Notes: generated by a model from the letters alone, not told the origin. A stretch of 64,000 nucleotides of DNA from Ascarosepion bandense (GCA_037127315.1 JBBBDQ010000447.1:345501-409500); one strand, 5' to 3'. Positions 1 through 10,197 are shown, counted from the first letter of the stretch. Program-made: numbers and translations.

Positions 1-160
1 TATCCACCGCACCACAACGCACATCCGTCACTAAACGCTTACAGCACCTGGTATTCCCAAGTGGTCATCCATCTAAGTACTGACCAGGTTAAACGTTGCT
101 TAACTTTGGTGATCGGGCAAGAACCGGTAATTCAATGTGGTGGGCCCAAATCCCAGTTCA
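1..160 (-). mobile_element. Composite SINE, 5S-rRNA-like head joined to tRNA-like head (cut by window edge)
   Basis: Read on the minus strand, about 148 down to 42 resembles 5S rRNA. The box A-like 'aagttaagcaacg', the 'cctggtcagtacttagatgg' stretch and the 'gggaataccaggtgctgt' end are all recognisable. A short linker ('gtttagtgacgg') follows, then the start of the tRNA-like head ('gttgtggtgcggtggata'), which runs off the window at base 1. The same junction recurs at 44541-44795 and 46058-46480, so this is an element structure and not a chance adjacency. The 5S part carries several substitutions and is not a functional 5S gene. Confidence 0.75.
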
Positions 161-394
161 TGATATTAGAAAAATGTTTGTTTGAACATCAATGTTTGGA
201 AAGTGACGGAAGAAATATCAGGTAAGGACAAATGACAATTCAGCTTCTCTGGATTAATCACTTCATTATTTAGCAAGAGCACCTGACCAGATGTGCTGCA
301 CCTAATCAGATATGGCTGCAATATTTAAAGCAAAAACGAATGGAAATGTTATAAATTTCTAAGATGGATTGCGGCGTGAAAAATTAATTCTTTT
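161..394. other. Degenerate intervening sequence with a scrap of J LINE
   Basis: No open frame or full repeat is visible. Bases 270-300 ('gagcacctgaccagatgtg') match the J family segment seen at 22940-22965 and 39905-39925, so this is probably an older, heavily decayed J LINE piece. The rest is unassigned. Confidence 0.3.
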
Positions 395-425
395 TTTTTT
401 TAATCATATCATCTCGAGCAAGGCG

Positions 426-466
426 GTAACGCCACTGATGTACCCCCTGTACATCAGTGGCGTTAC
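426..466. repeat. Perfect 18-bp hairpin at a LINE 3' end
   Basis: Bases 426-443 (gtaacgccactgatgtac) are the exact reverse complement of 449-466, with a 5-base loop 'cccct'. In other J copies this site reads 'gccactgatgtgcagggggttacat' without a palindrome, so the inverted half is specific to this copy. Confidence 0.9.
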
Positions 467-472
467 ATTACA

Positions 473-842
473 TAGAAGAGAGTGAAGAGAAGGACGAACC
501 CGTTAGAAAGGAGCAAGAGAAGGATGGGAATACAGGTGTGATGACACTACATAAGAGTAAAAAAGATAAGGTAGAAGAGAGTGAAGAGAAAGACGAACCA
601 GTTAGAAAGGAGCAAGAGAAGGATGGGAATACAGGTGTGATGACACTACATAAGAGTAAAAAAGATAAGGTAGAAGAGAGTGAAGAGAAAGACGAACCAG
701 TTAGAAAGGAGCAAGAGAAGGATGGGAATACAGGTGTGATGACACTACATAAGAGTAAAAAAGATTAAGTAGAAGAGAGTGAAGAGAAAGACGAACCAGT
801 TAGAAAGGAGCAAGAGAAGGATGGGAATACAGGTGTGATGAC
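473..842. repeat. 99-bp minisatellite, about 3.8 copies
   Basis: The motif 'tagaagagagtgaagagaa' restarts at 473, 572, 671 and 770, giving an exact 99-bp period. Since 99 is divisible by 3, it leaves a spurious 33-residue repeat frame at 457-768 on the plus strand. The unit is the antisense of the J LINE 3' UTR segment present once at about 55225-55310 ('cctgtattcccatccttctc'), so it is a local 3' UTR expansion and not a protein repeat. Confidence 0.9.
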
Positions 843-1040
843 AGTTGCAAGAGTGGAGAGAAAGGAAAGGATATACAGGGCGGTGAAGAAGGAACTAGGG
901 TCAAGTGGTTAAGAGATAAGTATTGACCATGCATTTAAATTCCTGGAAGTTGTAACCGTCAGGAAAGCAAGAATAAGGAAGCGTGTTCCACAGGCGGGAA
1001 GTGCGAGAAAAGAAGCTGGTGGAGTAGATTTGAAAAATAG

Positions 1041-1282
1041 CAGATAACCATATTCTGGGGTCAAGAATACTAAGAGGAAAGGATTAGTTGACCAAATAGG
1101 TATGATCGATCAGATCTTTCGCCCTGCCTTAGTATGGAAAATCTGCACCTCCGAAATTTGACTCGACTGTTCTTATGAAATCTACTAAAAAAGACTAGCA
1201 CAAAATCATATGCATTTCAATATCCATGCAACAAGCCCAGTATTCGCCGTTTGATGTTTAAGGAAAAGATTTCTCTTCAGTG
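1041..1282. other. Unassigned sequence
   Basis: No recognisable repeat, tRNA-like boxes or coding frame is visible. It separates the J LINE end from the hAT insertion. Confidence 0.4.
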
Positions 1283-1819
1283 CTTTAGTTCAAGGTTTGG
1301 TAACCTACGGCCCGCGGACCGAATCCGGCCCACGAATGCATTTAGACCGACCCGCGAGCCTGATTACCAATAACTCTATTTTTAACGAGAGACGAGGTTT
1401 TCGAATTCAACAAAAGGCCTGCTGTTATCTTCCTCTGATCCACCCAAGCGAATTTGAATACTTTGACCGCAAAAACACGATCAAAACCTAATCACCTCCA
1501 TTTCGGCGTAAATATAAAAAATAAACATAAAACAAAAACCGAGAGCCGATTTGACCGACCGATCGGCGACAGACATTAGGCTGGGACACTTTCAAAAGGA
1601 CAATGTAGTCTCAGTCGGCTTTCTATTTCGTTCCTCCAACAGCGAACCCCCCCACTAACTTACCCCTGCCAACTACCTTATGTAAGTTGCTGGAACCTTC
1701 AATAGGCCATGTTCTTATCTTATCATACGTAAGTGTATATGTTTGTAACTATTTGTATTCCTATGTATGAGTATATGTTTTTCTTTTTTTTTATGTGTGT
1801 GTGTGTGTAATATAATAAT

Positions 1820-2455
1820 CTGGCCCCACCCAAGAAGGCTGATGAAGCGTGGGTGTTTTCGGTCATTGAAAGCAGCGGATGTCATTTTGACCCTATTTCC
1901 GACAGAGCGGAAATAGCTCAGAGCAAACAGACAGGTGTCTCTGAGAATTTACGTAGGCGTCGTGTAGGCGTCGCGTGATCAAGGCAAAGCCGGAAGAAAC
2001 GAGTCCCCGGTTTTGGAAGATATATAAAGACTGCGAAAAACACGGATTCGCCAGTCAGAGTCAGAGAAGAGAAGTCGAAGAAACCAGAGAAGTCAGAGAA
2101 GTCGGAGAAGTCAGAGTCTCGTCAGAGTCAGAGAAGTCGAAAAAGTCAGTCTCGACAGAAGAAGAAGAGAAGTCGAAAAAGTCAGTCTCGACAGACCAGT
2201 CAGAGTCAGAGTCAGAAGTCGAAACAGAGAAGTCGAAGAAGTCAGTCTCGACAGGCAGTCAGTCTCCAGAAGTCGAAGAAGAAGCTAGACGAGCTAAGCA
2301 GAGAGGTTACACTCCCGTCGTCACCCCTGTCAACCTTGGAAGAGCGCTCTCTCACTCTCTGTTCCTAGGCGACACGGTCGATCGTTCATTAATAAAAATA
2401 TCACTGATATATTTTTATATACACACGTGTTTGTCTGTTTATTGGTATACAACAT
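1820..2455 (+). mobile_element. LTR-like block inside the hAT element (tentative)
   Basis: A TATA box-like 'tatataaaga' (2021-2030) lies about 370 bp upstream of a polyadenylation-like 'aataaa' (2391-2396). The block ends near '...ggtatacaaca' at about 2452, as an LTR ending in CA would. The proposed start, near 'tgtaatataataatctggcc' (about 1808), is uncertain and no target duplication was identified. A solo LTR nested in the hAT is an inference. Confidence 0.35.
2055..2290. repeat. GTCAGAGAAGTCGAAGAA-type minisatellite
   Basis: Degenerate tandem units built from 'gtcagagaagtcgaag' and 'aagtcagtctcgacag' fill this stretch. They produce a Ser/Glu/Lys-rich open frame at 1975-2568 (plus) whose second half is unrelated hydrophobic sequence running through the polyadenylation-like signal. 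I regard that frame as a by-product of the repeat. Confidence 0.7.
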
Positions 2456-2798
2456 TTGGTTCGTTTGTGGTACAATTTTCAATAACAGTTTCAAACCTAT
2501 ACGTCATAATTTCATCCATTTCACTTCGGTTGATTTTTTTCACTTTGAAGTATTTTGACGTTCCGTGAGGAAAAGTAATTTTTTTAGGTCTTTTTTTAAT
2601 TTTAGATTTTCTTTTTTTTTTCTTTTTTTTTTTTCAATGTTTATTTTCATTATGGTTTTAAATATTTAGGTTGACAGGGGTCTGCATATTTAATTTTCCT
2701 TAATTTTTTCTTTAATGACATTCGTCCGGCCCGCGACCCGTCATTATAACAAGATCCGGCCCGTGGGGTCGAATGAGTTGCTGACTCCTGCTTTAGTT

Positions 2799-3134
2799 AT
2801 TTTCTTATGACAGAGATCACATAAATATCTGTAAGAAAACAATCTCTTAGAGTGCCAAATTCTAGTTTTTCTTTCTTTATTTATTTGTTTTTATTTTATT
2901 TATTTGTTTTTATTTTATTTATTTGTTTTTATTTTATTTTTTTAACACTTGGTTGTCTACCTCCACCCTGGTCGTTTACGTCAATCAAGGATATTCTGCC
3001 TCCAGCCACCCTGTCATCACCGCGTTTCTACCCTATCAAATGACTTCTATCCAGCTTCCTGTGATAGACTGACATTGACCCTAGAAGAAGCTTTATTGAC
3101 AGTTTGTCATGATCGTTTATTAACACCGCTGGTT
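2799..3134. other. AT-rich sequence with a short tandem repeat
   Basis: At about 2875-2937 there are three copies of a roughly 21-bp 'tttatttatttgtttttat' unit. The remainder (2940-3130) has mixed composition, but no RT, transposase or tRNA-like motif was recognised. Confidence 0.5.
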
Positions 3135-3742
3135 ATCCATTCAGTTAAGTGCCATACGTGATACTCGCTTTGGGCGATCATGTCTCGAAAGAGACATGAC
3201 TGTTTGGGCAGAAGATTATCCCGCAGTAGGTTGCCGTTGATTTCTGCGGTAGACTGGTTGCCAGTCAAGGCTATAGAACCCAATCTGTCCTGTTATTTAA
3301 CGCATAGCTAGAGGGAGAAGAGATGTATTATATTATTATGTAGTAATTAATGGGGGATTTAGTTTATTACTTCATAACAATAGAAAACCGATCCCCCACT
3401 TTATGCCCAGTATAAGTCTTAATCATGATTCCAACTATTTTATTCAGTCAGTCAATTAAGTGATACACGCTTTGGGCGATCATGTCTCAAAAGAGACATG
3501 ACTGGCTGGCCAGAAGATTATCCCGCATTAGGTTGTCATTGCTTTCTGCGGTAGACTAGTTGCAGCTAAGGCTATAGAACCTAATCTGTCCTGTTATTTA
3601 ACCCATAACTGGAGAGTAGAGAAGGATTAATATTTTCCCAAGGGTATTTCTGCGTAAGTGAATGCAAGGAATTCAGCTGGAATTCGAACTCGTCTCCCCA
3701 ATTTGTCGTTCCGAGTCCATATCCACTGCACTACAACCAACC
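3135..3742 (-). mobile_element. tRNA-headed SINE with two central domains
   Basis: On the minus strand the tRNA-like head lies at about 3742-3670, with B-box-like 'gagttcgaattcc' and an A-box region in 'gtagtgcagtggatat'. It is followed by a central domain D (about 3605-3440), a linker, and a second D (about 3300-3138). Each D contains the short palindrome catgtctc/gagacatg and the conserved 'gcgggataatcttctg'. The linker carries the inverted pair gtgggggat/atcccccac (3350 and 3392). Confidence 0.8.
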
Positions 3743-3794
3743 AGAAAAGCCAGGTTGCAGGTGCTTTTTAGTCATCAATAAACCAACTGTTTAT

Positions 3795-4260
3795 CACTCA
3801 TAGATTTTTCTTCAATTTGCCATGTCCCTTCGGTACGTAGTGATCATGGACCTCCTCATCTTCTTCTTCCTTGTAGCTCTTAACACAGTTTCTCTTGTTA
3901 TTCCTCCCAAAGCCTGCTCTGCTATCCATCTGATGAAGCCCATGCAATCTATCACGCGTTGCTCAACCGTTTCACTCTTTCCGCTATCTGTCCTGTGAGT
4001 ATCAAATTCTCAAAGCCCTCCATCTTCATTACATGTCCTAGAGAGGTCAGCTGTCTTTTCTTGATGTTCAGCTTCATTTTTCGTTTTCATCTTCTCAAAA
4101 ACCTCGTCGTTGCTCACATGGTCGGTGTATGGTATCCTCAGCAACCTTCTGTAGAACCACATTTCGGTTACGTGAAGCTTCTCCTTCATCTTTGCGTAGA
4201 TGTCAAGCATTCGCCGCAGTACAGGAGGATAGATATCACATAACAGCCTAATACACTTTT
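3795..4260 (-). mobile_element. R-family LINE fragment (RT C-terminal region)
   Basis: The minus strand encodes pieces such as 'EMWFYRRLLRIPYTDHVSNDEVFEKM' in its frame, which is the conserved C-terminal tail after the RT domain in endonuclease-RT elements (RTE/L1-like type). The 3' end 'gggacatggcaaattgaaga' at about 3810-3830 matches the other R copies. It is truncated on the 5' side and interrupted. Confidence 0.7.
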
Positions 4261-4303
4261 CTTTGTTTCAATGAAATCATTCTCTCTCTTATAACTCTAC
4301 TCT

Positions 4304-4872
4304 GGTGTGCGATGTGGTGCTGTGGATATCGGCTCGGAACGAGAAATCGGGAAGCCAAGTTCGAATTCTAGTTGAATTCCTTCTATTCATTTACGCGCAA
4401 ATACCCCTTGGGAAAGGTATTAATCTGCCTCTTCCTTCCAGTTATAGGTTAAATAATAGGACAAATTGGGTTTTATAGCCTTGGCTGGCAACCAGTCTAC
4501 CGCAGAAAGTAATGGAAACCTACTGCGGGATAATCTTCTGCCCAGCCAGTCATGTCTCTTTTGAGACATGATCGCCCAAAGTGTGTATCACATATGGCAC
4601 TTAACTGACTGACTGAATATAATAGTTTGAAACATAAGTAAAACTTCTACTGGGCATAAAGTGGGGGATCTGTTTTCTATTGTTATGAAGGATTAAACTG
4701 ATCATCCACTTATTACTACGTAATAATATAATCCATCTCTTCTCACTTTAGCTATAGGTCAAATAACAGGACAGATTGGGCACTCTAGCCTTGGCTGGCA
4801 ACCAGTCTACCGCAGAATGCAATGGCAACCTACTGCGGGATAATTTTCTGCCCAGTCAGTCATGTCTCTTGG
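4304..4872 (+). mobile_element. tRNA-headed SINE with two central domains
   Basis: Head at 4304-4385 ('gtggatatcggctcggaacg' then B-box-like 'aagttcgaattct'), first D at about 4465-4620, linker with the gtgggggat/atcatccac inverted pair, and second D at about 4765-4870, which is truncated after 'catgtctct'. It lies on the strand opposite to the copy at 3135-3742, about 560 bp away. Between them is R LINE sequence. Confidence 0.8.
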
Positions 4873-4969
4873 TCGTTTCTGAGAATGCCAATGCGTTCCG
4901 GCCGAGGTTTTTTTTTTTTTTAATCCACACAGATAAACTGGTTTATACAGCTGCTCTGCTGCATAAAAC

Positions 4970-5470
4970 TTTTTTTTAATCATCTCACCCCAAGCAAGGC
5001 ATTCCACTGCCACTACTGCGCATGGGGCTACATAGGGGAAGGTACAGAGAAGGAGTGCTTAGACATAGGGAATGTCAGGAGGAAGGTGACAGATGAGTAA
5101 GGATACCGAGGATGAGGGTTGGGCAGATGGGAAGAGTGTTTGATTGAATGGGAGCAGGTTAGTGTGTTAGGAGGTGTCTATTGACCTTACATTTAAACTC
5201 CTGGAGATTGTAGCCGTCGGGGAAGCAATCGTTTGGAAGGGAATTCCACAGTCAGGAAGTACGAGGAAAGAAACTGTTGGAGTAGAAATTGCGATTGCAT
5301 TTTATCGCTTTCACTGTAAAAGGGTGGGATCTAGTTGCTAATCTAGTATCTCGTGCAAATTCGTATTTAGGGGGCACCAGTGATCTAAATTCATTGGAGC
5401 AGAAGCCGTGAAAGTATTTATAAAAGAGAACCTTTGGAATGCATCCTTGGACATACCACTACGCCTGTAG
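4970..5470 (-). mobile_element. J LINE 3' end
   Basis: The 3' terminus 'gccttgcttggggtgagatg' is at about 4980-5000 in reverse complement, followed by the usual short 3' UTR. From about 5165 to 5470 the minus strand matches the C-terminal protein region seen at 22560-22860, including the VASL.YKYFHGF-type stretch. It has internal stops and is 5'-truncated. Confidence 0.7.
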
Positions 5471-5474
5471 TTCT

Positions 5475-5600
5475 CAATGTCGAAGTTTCCATCCTCTGTT
5501 AAAACATTATTTAAATTTCTGTGCCTGCTTCATTTTAATATCCACGATCTTTTGGTATTTGCTGCCCCTCTTTTACTAATGACCATGCATTCAGTTTTTT
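5475..5600 (-). mobile_element. R LINE short fragment
   Basis: The segment ending in 'aatgaccatgcattcagttt' is the antisense of the conserved T-E-C-M-V-I region just downstream of the RT catalytic core. The same string is at 47890-47910 and 56367-56388. It directly abuts the J fragment, so one element was inserted into or beside the other. Confidence 0.6.
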
Positions 5601-5849
5601 TTTTTTGTTTTTTTTTTGTAGTAATTTCTGTCCGCCTTACCTAACATAAATTTATTATCACAGTTTTATGACCAGATTTCATCAAATACAAAACTCATTT
5701 TAGAGGCTTAATATTAAAATGGCAATTATGAGATGGGTAATACGAATGTAAAAAGTGAAAAAAAAGATAAAGAGATTTTTATTAAACTGTGATAACTTTT
5801 CTTAGTAGATCTCTCATAATGTTGAATAAAAATAAAAAATAAACTTTTC
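5601..5849. other. AT-rich unassigned sequence
   Basis: Homopolymer T runs (5596-5625) and AT-rich sequence, with no recognised family. Confidence 0.4.
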
Positions 5850-6088
5850 TGTTACACCCAATGGTGTGTAGGGCAGCGTTTTTGCTGTTTCCGTAACAAC
5901 TGTTATTTTTATGGGGCAGGGTTGTTAGCCTAACCCCCAGACCTGAACGCAGACGATTTCTAAGTGTAGCTTACACGTAACACACGGCCGAAAGTAGGGG
6001 GTACACAGTGAGGATCGAACTCACTACTCAGTTAAAAGGATTCTAACGAGACGAGCTTGCTAGCCATTACACCACGCCAAAGTGCCCA
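5850..6088 (-). mobile_element. tRNA-headed SINE with the 'aacaaccctgcccc' tail
   Basis: On the minus strand, 6088-6000 is tRNA-like: A-box-like 'tggtgtaatggctagcaagc' and B-box-like 'agttcgatcct'. Downstream comes a distinctive tail ('gctaacaaccctgcccc ... cattgggtgtaac'). The same tail follows a 5S-like head at 57030-57275, while the same tRNA-like head recurs four times at 54085-54642. It is probably a full retroposon, but no target duplication was confirmed. Confidence 0.7.
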
Positions 6089-6356
6089 CAACATGGAATA
6101 TTTATTAACAAACCGATAGAATTATAGACAAAAAACAAAAAGAAATTAATTAAATCGGTTTGACTACATAAAAAAAATATTTTTTAAAAATAATAATTTA
6201 AAATTCTCACCAACGCAATTACTTTCTGCTCATGTCACATCAAATTAAACATAATTTTCCTACCATCAAGGCTTAACGTATAAGAAGCATCACGCAAGAA
6301 TCGTTTCAATTTGGGCATTTTTTTCTAAAAAATATGATTGGTATATAAAAATGTTA
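6089..6356. other. AT-rich unassigned sequence
   Basis: No repeats or coding signals were recognised between the SINE and the 117-bp satellite. Confidence 0.4.
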
Positions 6357-7634
6357 GGGAAATTAACGAAACTTGGTTATAAACAAGCGACAATTTGAAA
6401 TGATTTGTTTGAACATTATTTTTGATCGATACTCGTATTTAAGTAGATATTCTGTTTTATATTGCGGAAATTAACGAAGATTAACGAAACTGGTTATAAA
6501 CAACCGACAATTTGAAATGATTTGTTTGAACATTATTTTTGATCGATACTCGTATTTAAGTAGACATTCTGTTTTATATTACGGAAATTAACGAATATTA
6601 ACGAAACTGGTTATAAACAACCGACAATTTGAAATGATTTGTTTGAACATTATTTTTTGATCGATACTCGTATTTAAGTAGATATTCTGTTTTATATTAC
6701 GGAAATTAACGAAAATTAACGAAACCGGTTATAAACAAGCGACAATTTGAAATGATTTGTTTGAACATTATTTTTGATCGATACTCGTATTTAAGTGGAT
6801 ATTCTGTTTTATATTACGGAAATTAACGAAAATTAACGAAACTGGTTATAAACAACCGACAACTTAAAATGATTTGTTTGAACATTATTTTTGATCGATA
6901 CTCGTATTTAAGTAGATATTCTGTTTTATATTACGGAAATTAACGAAGATTAACGAAACTGGTTATAAACAACCGACTCTTTGAAATGATTTGTTGTGAA
7001 CATTATTTTTGATCGATACTCGTATTTAAGTAGATATTCTGTTTTATATTACGGAAATTAACGAAAATTAACGAAAATTTGTTGTAAACAAGCGACAATT
7101 TGAAATGAATTGTTTGAACATTATTTTTGATCGATACTCGTATTTAAGTAGATATTCTGTTTTATATTACGGATATTAACGAAGATTAACGAAACTGGTT
7201 ATAAACAATCGACAATTTGAAATGATTTGGTTGAACATATTTTTGATCGATACTCGTATTTAAGTAGATATTCTGTTTTATATTACGGAAATTAACGAAG
7301 TTTAACGAAACTTGGTTATAAACAACCGACTCTTTGAAATGATTTGTTGTGAACATTATTTTTGATCGATAATCGTATTTAAGTAGATATTCTGTTTTAT
7401 ATTACGGATATTAACGAAGATTAACGAAACTGGTTATAAACAATCGACAATTTGAAATGATTTGGTTGAACATATTTTTGATCGATACTCGTATTTAAGT
7501 AGATATTCTGTTTTATATTACGGAAATTAACGAAGTTTAACGAAACTTGGTTATAAACAACCGACTCTTTGAAATGATTTGTTGTGAACATTATTTTTGA
7601 TCGATAATCGTATTTAAGTAGATATTCTGATTTT
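6357..7634. repeat. 117-bp satellite, 11 units
   Basis: The anchor 'tcgata' occurs at 6426, 6543, 6661, 6778, 6895, 7013, 7131, 7247, 7366, 7482 and 7601. Units contain 'attaacgaaactggttataa' and 'cgtatttaagtagatattct'. The last four units form two copies of a 235-bp dimer: 7171-7394 and 7406-7629 appear identical. Unit length varies from 116 to 119 through small indels. Confidence 0.95.
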
Positions 7635-7724
7635 AAATAAACAGTATAATATATTTATTTCTACCGGAGTTGTACTACAACTGAAGTAGAGATAACAGAA
7701 AGATTGTGAGCAATAGTAATCATG

Positions 7725-8420
7725 CTAATAATCTTCTTCTTCAATGTGCCCTGTCCTTTCAGGACGTAGGCAACCATGGCCTTCCACGTCTCCCTATCCC
7801 TGGTGGCTCTTAGCACACTTTCTCCTGTTACAATAGGCAACCCTCGTTTCGTCATCCACCTGCTCAGGCCCTTGAAATATATGATCCGCTGCTTTTCCCT
7901 TGTCCCTTTTTTATTTGACTTTATCAGGTTTTCCAAGTCTTCCTTCCTCATTGAATATCCCAGAAACTTTAGTTGTCTCTTCCTAATTCTCAATATTAAT
8001 TTCCCTTTTGTTTCCATCTTTTCCAAAACCTCATCATTGCTCACATAGTCGGTTCACAGCATTTTTCTGTAGAACCACATTTCAGTTGCTTCCAGTTTTT
8101 CCTTCATATTTGATGATATTTTTCAGTATTCACTGCCATATTGAAGAACTGACATCACATATCAATCCAGTACTCTCTTCTTTGTTTCTAGAAGAATTTC
8201 CCTATTTCTTAATACCTTACTCCAACTTCTGGGATGCGTCCTTTACCAATCTAATTCGCCTTCGGATCTCTGCGTCGCACTTTCCGTCTTCTGTTAGAAC
8301 ATCTTCTAGGTCTACCTATTCTAATTGTTTTGTCTCTTGGGATGGTGGCTCTCCACAATTTCCTGCACTTCGTAGCTTTTAATAAATTCTGTCTTTTTGT
8401 TATTTCTCCCTAACCTTATT
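7725..8420 (-). pseudogene. R LINE RT C-terminal pseudogene
   Basis: The minus strand carries the conserved blocks KLILRIRKRQLKFLG, MRKEDLENLI and SRWMTKRGLP in the frame at 8044-7661. Further upstream (to about 8400), with frame changes, are the CYVMSVLQYGSEC-like and RRIRLVK-like regions. The element is truncated upstream of this point, where its sequence passes into a 144-bp tandem array. It ends at about 7730 near 'gacagggcacattgaagaag'. Confidence 0.75.
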
Positions 8421-9420
8421 CTGCTAACCATTTACAAAAGTTTTTTCTTGTCTTTAATAGACCATGTCCCTTCTGTACATTGATGATAATGGCTCTCCAC
8501 AATTTCCTGCACTTTGTAGCTTTTAATAAATTCTATCTTTTTGTTATTTCTCCCTAACCTTATTCTGCTAACCATTTACAAAAGTTTTTTCTTGTCTTTA
8601 ATAGACCGTGTCCCTTCAGTACATTGATGATAATGGCTCTCCACAATTTCCTGCACTTTGTAGCTTTTAATAAATTCTATCTTTTTGTTATTTCTCCCTA
8701 ACCTTATTCTGCTAACCATTTACAAACGTTTTTTCTTGTCTTTAATAGACCGTGTCCCTTCAGTACATTGATGATAATGGCTCTCCACAATTTCCTGCAC
8801 TTTGTAGCTTTTAATAAATTCTATCTTTTTGTTATTTCTCCCTAACCTTATTCTGCTAACCATTTACAAACGTTTTTTCTTGTCTTTAATAGACCGTGTC
8901 CCTTCAGTACATTGATGATAATGGCTCTCCACAATTTCCTGCACTTTGTAGCTTTTAATAAATTCTATCTTTTTGTTATTTCTCCCTAACCTTATTCTGC
9001 TAACCATTTACAAACGTTTTTTCTTGTCTTTAATAGACCGTGTCCCTTCAGTACATTGATGATAATGACTCTCCACAATTTCCTGCACTTCGTAGCTTTT
9101 AATAAATTCTATCTTTTTGTTATTTCTCCCTAACCTTATTCTGCTAACCATTTACAAAAGTTTTTTCTTGTCTTTAATAGACCATGTCCCTTCAGTACAT
9201 TGATGATAATGGCTCTCCACAATTTCCTGCACTTTGTAGCTTTTAATAAATTTTGTCTTCTTGTAAATTTTCCCTAATCTTATTCCTTATTCTGTTAGAC
9301 ATTTACAAAAGTTATTTCTTTTCTTTAATAGACCGTGTCTCTTCAGTACATTAGTGATAGAGGCTCTCCACAATTTCTTGTACTTTGTAGCCCCTAATAA
9401 ATTCTGTCTTTTTGTTTCAT
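8349..9420. repeat. 144-bp tandem array derived from an R LINE 3' end
   Basis: The anchor 'ctctccacaa' occurs at 8349, 8493, 8637, 8781, 8925, 9069, 9213 and 9364. The interval is exactly 144 bp until the last, diverged unit. Each unit contains 'tgtcccttcagtacattgat', a degenerate version of the R 3' terminus 'tgtcccttcaggacgtaggc'. The array therefore looks like repeated amplification of a LINE 3' end. Internal units are almost identical, implying recent homogenisation. Confidence 0.9.
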
Positions 9421-9605
9421 CTTCTTAACATAATTCCACTATCAATTCACAGAAGCTCCTTTTTCTATTTATTCAACGTCGATTGATTGGTTATACAGTG
9501 ATTTCCTCTGTTATCCTTGTCTTCGCTCTGCCCTGTGAGTATTAAATTTTCCAAGTTCTCTTTTCTCATTATGTGCTTTAGATATAAGGTTTTCCAATTA
9601 CTTGG
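9421..9605 (-). mobile_element. R LINE fragment
   Basis: Sequence such as 'gtgagtattaaattttccaa' and the following 'ttctcattatgtgctttaga' corresponds to the antisense of the RT C-terminal region (compare 47410-47470). It lies beyond the 144-bp array and may be the continuation of the same interrupted copy. Confidence 0.5.
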
Positions 9606-9700
9606 ACCGATTTTAAATATGAATTAACTTTAAGCGTCTAATGATTTTTTTTTTCAATTTCTTTAACATTTAACAACTTCAGTCTTTGGTAATTTCAACC

Positions 9701-10030
9701 ATGGAAAGATTAACAATCGAACAACGTGTTAAAGTTATCAAAGCCTATTACAAAAATAAACGTTCAAACAAGAAGAGTTCTCAAGTCGTATCATCTCTCA
9801 AAATAATGAAGTCAATTCGCCAAGACCAACGTGCCACATGACGCCTTTAGTGTTATCTCAAAAGTAAGGTCTATGCGAACAAGCCAACAGTTCAACTGCT
9901 AACTGATGAGACAATAAGACATATTAATGTGATCAAGGAGCAACTATTTAGACTATCGAGTAGATGTGTGCCACTGAAGACTTGGTGGACATTTGGGCAA
10001 TATTATTTTTTACACATAACTACCGTGACT
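9701..10030 (+). pseudogene. Transposase pseudogene with N-terminal helix-turn-helix (DUF4817-like)
   Basis: An ATG at 9701 opens 'MERLTIEQRVKVIKAYYKNK', a start typical of the helix-turn-helix domain found at the N terminus of a mariner-like transposase group. The frame hits a stop at about 9840. After a large internal loss, a second block at about 9860-10015 resembles the C-terminal 'R.C....GGH..D.IFH' region in decayed form. The family identification is from memory of domain motifs. It is non-functional and no inverted terminal repeats were found. Confidence 0.5.
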
Positions 10031-10197
10031 TAAATAACATGATCCAATAATGAAATCTATATCGTTCCACCAATAACACTTACCGCTAATTTCGATCTGT
10101 TTTAATGGAACAACATTATTTCAACAGTCTCTTCCTCATGTTAAGTATAACTGTCCATTTACACTATGTTTAGACGAGTGTTCTCATTTTGGTTGCC

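Larger units (their letters stand above)
395..1040 (-). mobile_element. J (Jockey/CR1-like) LINE 3' end with expanded 3' UTR
   Basis: The 3' terminus 'ccttgctcgagatgatatga' (reverse complement of about 400-425) and the adjacent 'ccactgatgt' motif mark the end of the J family, also seen near 4975, 39320, 58740 and 27650. From about 860 to 1035 the minus strand still encodes the last part of the RT protein (the FSRTSRLWNTLP / YNFQEFK region in other copies), with decay. Between them lies a 99-bp tandem array. The copy is 5'-truncated and coding-dead. Confidence 0.7.
1283..2798. mobile_element. Non-autonomous hAT-superfamily element with 8-bp TSD
   Basis: The 8-bp duplication 'ctttagtt' occurs at 1283-1290 and 2791-2798, and the enclosed element (1291-2790) is 1,500 bp. 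Its ends are imperfect inverted repeats: left 'caaggtttggtaacctacgg', right (reverse complement) 'caggagtcagcaactcattc'. Both are followed by GGCCCGCGG-type GC-rich subterminal motifs (1308-1330, 2708-2765). CA termini, gapped short TIRs and 8-bp duplications are typical of hAT transposons. No transposase is present. The interior holds an LTR-like block and a short minisatellite. Confidence 0.75.

Noticed and set aside
457..768. 103-residue plus-strand frame with a 33-residue repeat
   Set aside because: The repeat lies antisense in a LINE 3' UTR, and the 99-bp period alone keeps the frame open. The fourth copy already contains a stop.
1975..2568. Ser/Glu/Lys-rich 197-residue frame resembling a splicing-factor tail
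   Set aside because: It is generated by a GTCAGAGAAG-type minisatellite, runs through a polyadenylation-like signal and ends in unrelated sequence.
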